Source: Desulfobacteraceae bacterium
Lineage (GTDB): Bacteria > Desulfobacterota > DSM-4660 > Desulfatiglandales > Desulfatiglandaceae
Assembly (NCBI GenBank): GCA_030612945.1
Contig: JAUWMY010000039.1
Location: 1-11,846, forward strand
DNA: 11,846 nt
Direction: 5' to 3'
Shown here in pieces: positions 7,183 through 11,846 of the stretch. The notes beneath the pieces are model-generated. The model ran no database searches. It was not told the origin of the DNA and saw only the letters and a list, made by a program, of their open reading frames with translations. Each line of letters begins with the position of its first letter. The stretch's first letter is position 1. Both the position numbers and the translations under genes were made by a program.

Positions 7183-7266
7183 TATCTAACGTAGCGTGCT
7201 CCTTATCCTTTATCCAATTGAAAGGTATAATAACCCCAAAATCCTTTTCACAGACACTACAACTCT

Positions 7267-8370
7267 TCATGTTCTCGAAGAGATACTCAGCAGGATACCA
7301 ATGCTCAAAAGATTAAGAACCAGGGATGATCCCCCATAGCTGATGAACGGCAGTGTTAACCCCTTGGTGGGAAGAAGCCCCATGACCACAGCCATATTTA
7401 CCATGACCTGAAGGCCGATCAAGCAAGTCAACCCGAGGGCCAGATAGCTGCTGTAGAGATCTGTGGCATTGAGGGCTATTTTTATCCCCCGCATGATCAG
7501 GAGGCCGAACAGAATGATGATGACAATGACACCAATGAACCCCAGTTCTTCAGCCGCTATAGAGAAAACGAAGTCTGTATGGGGCTCAGGCAAATAAAAC
7601 AGCTTCTGTTTGCTGTTACCGAGACCTGTTCCAAAAATACCTCCAGACCCAAATGCCAAAAAAGAATGTATAATCTGAAAACCTACGCCTTGGGGATCGT
7701 CCCAGGGGTGAATGAAGGCCCACAACCTCTTAAGCCTGTAATCAGCGGACCAGATCAGCCACACGACAAATGGAGCGGAAAGAATAATACTCAAAGAAAG
7801 CTGTGTGAATTTGACACCGCCTACAAATAAGACAATTAAGAACCAGCAGCCCATAATGACGGCTGTTCCAAGGTCTGGTTGAAGGACGATGAGCAGCATA
7901 AATGCCCCTGCAATGAGTATGTGCGGCAAAAACCCTTTTGAAAACGACCCCATGTTTGACCCCTTCTTAGACATGGAGTACGCCAAATAAACGGCCAGCG
8001 AAAATTTTGCCAGTTCCGAGGGCTGAAAGGAAAACCCGCCCCATCTCAACCATCTCGTGGCGCCGCCCACCTTGTGTCCGATGCCCGGAATAAACAGCAG
8101 AATCAAGAGAGAAAAACTGATAAGCAGCAGGGGATAGACCAACCTGGAGTACAGAGTGCATGGGATGTGCTTTGCAGTTAACATAAGAGAAAACCCTAAT
8201 AAACAAAACAGGACTTGCCTTTTGAGGTAGAAATAACTGTCACCCAGTCGATGCGCAGCGAGGTGAGAACTCGAACTATATACGAATACAAACCCCAGCC
8301 CGATTAGTAAAATGACAGGTATGAGAATCATATAATCGTAGCCTGAAGTTATGGGTTTCCTCTTAGCCAT
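7267..8370 (-). CDS. ftsW: Septal peptidoglycan glycosyltransferase FtsW (SEDS family)
   Basis: FtsW is the multipass membrane polymerase that joins lipid II into glycan strands at the septum, working with the transpeptidase FtsI. From this start the protein has 367 residues, starting MAKRKPITSGYDY, with about ten hydrophobic segments. Family motifs are FQPSELAKFSLAVYLAY (115-131), LQPDLGTAVIM (163-173), HPWDDPQGVGFQIIHSFLAFGSGG (221-244), the large periplasmic-loop motif LPEPHTDFVFSIAAEELG with the expected catalytic aspartate D266, and PFISYGGSSL near the end (341-350). The open frame extends upstream to 8511 inside murD, but the upstream part is a shadow of murD with no FtsW similarity. 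The chosen ATG overlaps the murD stop by 8 bases (ATGGCTAA), with GAGAG just upstream. RodA is the alternative SEDS protein, but the dcw context supports FtsW. Confidence 0.95.
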   Translation of the reverse strand: MAKRKPITSGYDYMILIPVILLIGLGFVFVYSSSSHLAAHRLGDSYFYLKRQVLFCLLGFSLMLTAKHIPCTLYSRLVYPLLLISFSLLILLFIPGIGHKVGGATRWLRWGGFSFQPSELAKFSLAVYLAYSMSKKGSNMGSFSKGFLPHILIAGAFMLLIVLQPDLGTAVIMGCWFLIVLFVGGVKFTQLSLSIILSAPFVVWLIWSADYRLKRLWAFIHPWDDPQGVGFQIIHSFLAFGSGGIFGTGLGNSKQKLFYLPEPHTDFVFSIAAEELGFIGVIVIIILFGLLIMRGIKIALNATDLYSSYLALGLTCLIGLQVMVNMAVVMGLLPTKGLTLPFISYGGSSLVLNLLSIGILLSISSRT

Positions 8371-9739
8371 GAGAAAGTCTCTCAACAGCGGATCTGAAGA
8401 CCATGCCCCTGTGGGCGTAGTCTGAAAACATATCAAAACTCGAGCAGGCCGGGGCGAGCAGCACCGCATCTCCCCTGTCAGCCTGGGAAAAGGCGATGGA
8501 TACTGCTTCATCCATATCTTCAGCCATTAAAAAGGGAACAACCCCTTCAAAAGAACTGGCCAATAGTTCCCTGGATTCTCCTAAGAAAATGGCCTTCCTC
8601 ACTCCGCCCCTGGCAGCTTTAACCAGGCGGGCATAATCTGCACCTTTGTGCCTGCCTCCTGCTATAAGGATAAGGGGTCTATCAAAACTCGTAATTGCCC
8701 TGACAGCCGCATCTACATTGGTAGCCTTGGAATCGTTATAAAATTCCACACCCCCAAACTCCGCCACATGTTCAAGCCTGTTCGGAAGGCCCTTGAAATC
8801 CCCGATGGTTTGCTGAATAACCGAGGGCTCAATCCCGAGAATGAGGCCTGCCAGGACAACGGCCAAGAGGTTTTCCATATTGTGTTTTCCGGGAAGCCTG
8901 AAGGATTTAAAAGAAAAGCTAATATGTTCTCCGCCGGAAAGGCTTGCCCTGATTTCTTTATCCTGAACATAGGCGTGCCGGCCTTCTTTCCTTTTAACTC
9001 CAAAGCGAAAAACAGATACTCCGGAAGGAGGGATGACAGACGCCAGGGTTTCGTCATCATCATTTAGAATAACATGCTGTCCGGGTTTTTGGTTCATGAA
9101 GATCCTCAGTTTGGACTGGGTGTAGTCTTCATAGGAGGCATACCGGTCCAAATGATCTGGAGAAATATTCAGGAGTAGAGAAATAAGCGGGCAAAATGTC
9201 TCAATGGTATCCAGTTGAAAACTACTCACTTCAACTACTACATAGTCTGCCTTTTCCTCTCCTTCGACATAAGCAATTAGGGGCGTTCCAATGTTGCCAC
9301 CCACAAAAACCTTGAGATTCGCATTTTTGAGCAGGGAGCCTAATAAAGCTGTGACAGTGGATTTTCCATTGGTACCGGTCACTGCAATCATGGGTGTATC
9401 AATCAGACGGCTGGCTAACTCCAGTTCGCCGGTTACCGGGATACCGGTTTTTTTTGCTGCTTGAAGCGGCCCCATGTCATGGGGCACCCCGGGACTCAGG
9501 ACAATCATTTCGGATTTTAGGAATGTCGCTTCCTGATGCCTCCCGGTCTCCAGTGCGATTCCAAGTTTCCGAACCTCCTTGCAGGTGGTGGAGTTAAGTT
9601 CGGTTTCAGACCTTGCTTCACTGACAGTTACCACTGCCCCCTGCTTTGCCAACCATCGCGCAGCGTAAAGCCCTGTAATGCCCAGGCCCACCACCAGGAC
9701 TTTTCTATTGTGAAGTTCTATTTTGTGAAAATTATGCAT
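8363..9739 (-). CDS. murD: UDP-N-acetylmuramoylalanine--D-glutamate ligase MurD
   Basis: MurD is the cytoplasmic ATP-dependent ligase that adds D-glutamate to UDP-MurNAc-L-Ala. The 458 residues fit the family. The N-terminal Rossmann-type UDP-binding domain begins KVLVVGLGITGLYAARWL (13-30) and includes LSPGVP (81-86). The ATPase domain has the P-loop TGTNGKST (121-128), NISPDHLDRY (191-200) and K210 in YTQSK, the expected carbamoylated lysine. The C-terminal domain carries FYNDSKATNVDA (about 330-341) and LLAPACSSFDMFSDYAHRG near the end, both MurD signatures. There is no clear Shine-Dalgarno before the ATG, and no better in-frame start ahead of the Rossmann loop. The gene begins 13 bases after mraY and overlaps ftsW by 8 bases, so both junctions look translationally linked. 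Confidence 0.98.
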   Translation of the reverse strand: MHNFHKIELHNRKVLVVGLGITGLYAARWLAKQGAVVTVSEARSETELNSTTCKEVRKLGIALETGRHQEATFLKSEMIVLSPGVPHDMGPLQAAKKTGIPVTGELELASRLIDTPMIAVTGTNGKSTVTALLGSLLKNANLKVFVGGNIGTPLIAYVEGEEKADYVVVEVSSFQLDTIETFCPLISLLLNISPDHLDRYASYEDYTQSKLRIFMNQKPGQHVILNDDDETLASVIPPSGVSVFRFGVKRKEGRHAYVQDKEIRASLSGGEHISFSFKSFRLPGKHNMENLLAVVLAGLILGIEPSVIQQTIGDFKGLPNRLEHVAEFGGVEFYNDSKATNVDAAVRAITSFDRPLILIAGGRHKGADYARLVKAARGGVRKAIFLGESRELLASSFEGVVPFLMAEDMDEAVSIAFSQADRGDAVLLAPACSSFDMFSDYAHRGMVFRSAVERLSHG

Positions 9740-9752
9740 AAATATAATATTT

Positions 9753-10832
9753 CTATCTCAGCTTCAAAGAGCTGAAGGATAAAAGTGCGAGAATAATGGC
9801 AATGATCCAGAATCGAACAATCACTTTGGGTTCTGGCCAGCCTTTTAGCTCAAAGTGATGATGAATAGGGGCCATTCGGAAAATCCTTTGTCCGCCTGTT
9901 ATCCTGAAGTATGCCACCTGGAAAATCACTGAAAGTGCTTCAAATACGAATAAACCCCCTACGAGGATCAGGACCAATTCCTGTTTGGTGATAACGGCAA
10001 CAGTCCCCAATACGGCCCCCATAGGAAGTGAGCCCATATCGCCCATAAAAACTTCGGCAGGATAGGCGTTGTACCACAAGAACCCAAGGCCCGCTCCTAC
10101 CACGGCTCCACAAAGCACGGAAAGTTCTCCAGTCCCTGAGACGTAAGGGATCTGCAGGTATGACGAAATTGTTATATGCCCGGACAGATATGCAAAAACC
10201 ACATAGCTTCCGAAAGCGACTATAAGTGGGCTGATTGCGAGCCCATCCAGGCCATCAGTCAAATTGACGGCATTGGAGGTCCCAACGATAATAAAGACGA
10301 CGAGCGCTATGTAGCCCAAGCCGAGGTCCGGCGTTATTGTTTTGAAAAAAGGCAAGTACAATCGAGAATCGAATCCCGGATAAGAATAGAGGATCAGGGC
10401 CACGAGAAAGGCCGCCAGGACCTGAAGCGAAAATTTCGAGATGACGCTCAGCCCGCGGCTGTTTTTTCTTGTAACTTTTAAATAGTCGTCCATAAAACCA
10501 ATGCCGCCGAACGACAGGATGACGAATATTACAATCCATACATAAATATTGCCAGGTTCCGCCCATAAAACCGTGGGGAGAAAAATTGCCGGTAGAAGCA
10601 GACATCCTCCCATGGTTGGGGTTCCTTTTTTGGCTTTGTGGTTGGGTGGCCCGTCATCTCTAATGTACTGGCTCACTTGCATCATTCTAAGTCTCTTTAT
10701 GACCCAGCCTCCAAAAAAAAGACAGATCATCAGGGCTGTGAGGGCTGACAGGATAGTCCTGAACGTTATGTACCGGAAAACATTCAGCGATGATATATCC
10801 GTATGAAAAAGGTAAATCAGTTTGTAAAGCAT
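9753..10832 (-). CDS. mraY: Phospho-N-acetylmuramoyl-pentapeptide transferase MraY
   Basis: MraY is the integral membrane enzyme that transfers phospho-MurNAc-pentapeptide from UDP to undecaprenyl phosphate, making lipid I. The 359 residues match the usual length of about 360, with about ten hydrophobic segments. Active-site motifs in order are DDGPPNHKAKKGTPTMGG (59-76), the DDYLK pair D115-D116, NAVNLTDGLDGLA (187-199, D193), MGDMGSLPMG (263-272, D265 as the third magnesium/catalytic aspartate) and the histidine cluster APIHHHFELKGWPEPKV (321-337, H324-H326). The GDMGSLPMG segment has methionine and proline where many MraY proteins have GDTGSLALG, but the aspartate is intact. The nearest Shine-Dalgarno-like GGAG lies about 11 bases before the ATG. 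It starts 21 bases after the response regulator gene and ends 13 bases before murD. Confidence 0.98.
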   Translation of the reverse strand: MLYKLIYLFHTDISSLNVFRYITFRTILSALTALMICLFFGGWVIKRLRMMQVSQYIRDDGPPNHKAKKGTPTMGGCLLLPAIFLPTVLWAEPGNIYVWIVIFVILSFGGIGFMDDYLKVTRKNSRGLSVISKFSLQVLAAFLVALILYSYPGFDSRLYLPFFKTITPDLGLGYIALVVFIIVGTSNAVNLTDGLDGLAISPLIVAFGSYVVFAYLSGHITISSYLQIPYVSGTGELSVLCGAVVGAGLGFLWYNAYPAEVFMGDMGSLPMGAVLGTVAVITKQELVLILVGGLFVFEALSVIFQVAYFRITGGQRIFRMAPIHHHFELKGWPEPKVIVRFWIIAIILALLSFSSLKLR

Positions 10833-10853
10833 ATGGTACTTGGCTCCATGATA

Positions 10854-11264
10854 TCAATATATGGGATGCCGGGTTTCCATTCTCGGTCTGATCTTCTTAT
10901 TTGCTGTTGCAGCGATCGCAACGTTTAAAAGGTTGTCCATGCCGAAAGGTTTGCTAAGTCGGGTTACGACATGCGGCATTTTTAGCTCCATGAGCCTGCG
11001 GTCTGTGGGATCCCCGGTCATGATAATAATCTTTTCTTTTCGGCTGGCCTTTTCCATCCGCTTCAGCATCTCGATCCCATCCAGCCTCGGCATATGGATA
11101 TCTGTAATGACCAGGTCAAAACTCTCGTTCTCCAGTTGATCGAGCGATTCCTGACCATCTTTTGCCAGGCTCACTTCAAACCCTTTGCTTGACAAAAAAT
11201 CCGACAGAAGATATCTGATGTTTGTCTCATCATCCACCACCAATACTTTTTTTGATTCTGTCAT
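10854..11264 (-). CDS. Single-domain CheY-like response regulator
   Basis: A 136-residue stand-alone phosphoreceiver protein, presumably cytoplasmic. It has every REC landmark: the acidic pair D11-D12 in VLVVDDE, the phosphoacceptor D55 in VITDIHMPRLDG, T83 in IIIMTGD, and K105 in LSKPF. The domain ends near residue 120; a short basic tail (NKKIRPRMETRHPIY) follows and no DNA-binding or enzymatic output domain is present. I chose the ATG at 11264 because GAGGAG (11272-11277) lies 7 bases upstream; a GTG at 11288 in the same frame would overlap murF and has no such site. The gene sits 13 bases after murF and 21 bases before mraY, so it is probably transcribed with them. The cognate kinase and target are not visible. 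It could signal by protein contact like CheY, act as a phosphate relay, or control a dcw protein; these are inferences. Confidence 0.93.
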   Translation of the reverse strand: MTESKKVLVVDDETNIRYLLSDFLSSKGFEVSLAKDGQESLDQLENESFDLVITDIHMPRLDGIEMLKRMEKASRKEKIIIMTGDPTDRRLMELKMPHVVTRLSKPFGMDNLLNVAIAATANKKIRPRMETRHPIY

Positions 11265-11271
11265 AATAAAT

Positions 11272-11277
11272 CTCCTC
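11272..11277 (-). promoter_or_regulatory. Ribosome binding site deciding the response regulator start
   Basis: GAGGAG immediately follows the murF TGA and stands 7 bases before the ATG at 11264. It favours that start over the upstream GTG at 11288 and shows that the regulator is translated in its own right. Confidence 0.75.
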
Positions 11278-11846
11278 TCAAGATTCACGGCCCTTTAATT
11301 CTTTCACTACCTTCTCTAAAGTCATCTTACGGGAGCCCTTAAGAAAGACAATATCTCCCTCCCTCATCTCTTCCCTTATTCTTTTTGCCATCCCTTCGTG
11401 AGTCCTTACTGCCTCGGCTCGGTCAAACGGCATGCCAGCTCCCACTGCCCCCTGGATCATTTCATGGGTATGATCCCCTATGGCAAAGAAATGACTGGCG
11501 CCGAGCCCTGCAACCATTTGCCCCGCTTTCTGATGTGCACTGACTGTGGCATCTCCCAGTTCCATCATTTCTCCCAGTCCCACGATTATTCTCGATCCTT
11601 CACCAATCAGCGTCCCCACCGACTCAAGGGCCGCTTTCAATGACAGGGGATTGGCATTGTATGTGTCGTCCACCAGGGTGACACCACCTGCCAGGGGCAT
11701 CACCATAAACCTTCCCTTCACTCCTGCAAAGCGGGCCAGGCCTTCAACAATATTCTCAGGCGGCTCATTGAGGCACAAGCAGACCGCAGCCGCAGCCAGG
11801 CTGTTCAAGACATTCTGGACGCCAGGGACCCTTGTTCTCACCGGCC
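11278..11846 (-). CDS. murF: UDP-MurNAc-tripeptide--D-Ala-D-Ala ligase MurF (5' part cut by window edge)
   Basis: MurF is the cytoplasmic ATP-dependent ligase that adds D-Ala-D-Ala to UDP-MurNAc-tripeptide, completing the pentapeptide precursor. Only the last 189 or so codons are present; the N-terminal and most of the ATPase domain lie beyond the right edge, so this is a boundary truncation and not a broken gene. Visible are the end of the central domain (RVPGVQNVLNSLAAAAV, matching the GxHNxxNxLAA region of Mur ligases but with Gln for the usual His), the MurF hallmark DDTYNANPLSLKAAL, GLGEMMELG, and the C-terminal LKGSRKMTLEKVV. The in-frame GTG at 11841 is an internal valine codon, not a start. 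The stop lies 13 bases before the regulator's ATG. In related clusters murE precedes it. Confidence 0.96.
   Translation of the reverse strand, partial: PVRTRVPGVQNVLNSLAAAAVCLCLNEPPENIVEGLARFAGVKGRFMVMPLAGGVTLVDDTYNANPLSLKAALESVGTLIGEGSRIIVGLGEMMELGDATVSAHQKAGQMVAGLGASHFFAIGDHTHEMIQGAVGAGMPFDRAEAVRTHEGMAKRIREEMREGDIVFLKGSRKMTLEKVVKELKGRES

Noticed and set aside
8371..8511. Upstream extension of ftsW giving a 414-residue protein
   Set aside because: The extra 47 residues are read from inside the murD coding region in another frame, look unlike FtsW, and the ATG at 8370 has a typical junction with the murD stop.
8648..9067. Plus-strand open frame of 139 residues opposite murD
   Set aside because: Antisense shadow of the murD ATPase and C-terminal domains; no recognisable motifs of its own.
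11265..11288. GTG start of the response regulator at 11288
   Set aside because: It overlaps the murF end and lacks a good ribosome binding site, whereas the ATG at 11264 has GAGGAG at 7-base spacing and puts the receiver's first strand at the usual position.

Overview
The window holds the distal two thirds of a bacterial division and cell wall (dcw) gene cluster. All eleven genes lie on the minus strand, so transcription runs from the right edge to the left edge. In transcription order they are murF (5' end off the right edge), a single-domain response regulator, mraY, murD, ftsW, murG, murC, murB, ftsQ, ftsA and ftsZ (last codons off the left edge). I found no credible plus-strand gene, no tRNA or rRNA, no CRISPR array and no insertion sequence.

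The organism is a Gram-negative-type bacterium. A murB inside the cluster (murC-murB-ftsQ), medium GC content and low-complexity 7- and 8-mer repeats between genes suggest a deltaproteobacterial (Desulfobacterota) lineage such as the Desulfobacterales or a relative. This placement is an inference from gene order and general look, not from a database comparison.

The layout is compact at the right end. murF, the regulator, mraY and murD are separated by 13 to 21 bases, murD and ftsW overlap by 8 bases, murG and murC overlap in an ATGA, and murB and ftsQ are 3 bases apart. The loose junctions are ftsW-murG (247 bases), murC-murB (171), ftsQ-ftsA (136) and ftsA-ftsZ (76). Each contains repeats or inverted repeats, described separately.

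The products form one pathway. MurB, MurC, MurD and MurF build UDP-MurNAc-pentapeptide in the cytoplasm, MraY attaches it to undecaprenyl phosphate (lipid I), MurG adds GlcNAc (lipid II), and FtsW polymerises lipid II at the septum under control of FtsQ, FtsA and FtsZ. The odd gene out is the stand-alone CheY-like receiver between murF and mraY. It keeps all phosphorylation residues, has no output domain, and has its own strong ribosome binding site within the operon. It is the most interesting item here, because it could link a histidine kinase to wall synthesis or division. No ddl gene lies between murB and ftsQ.
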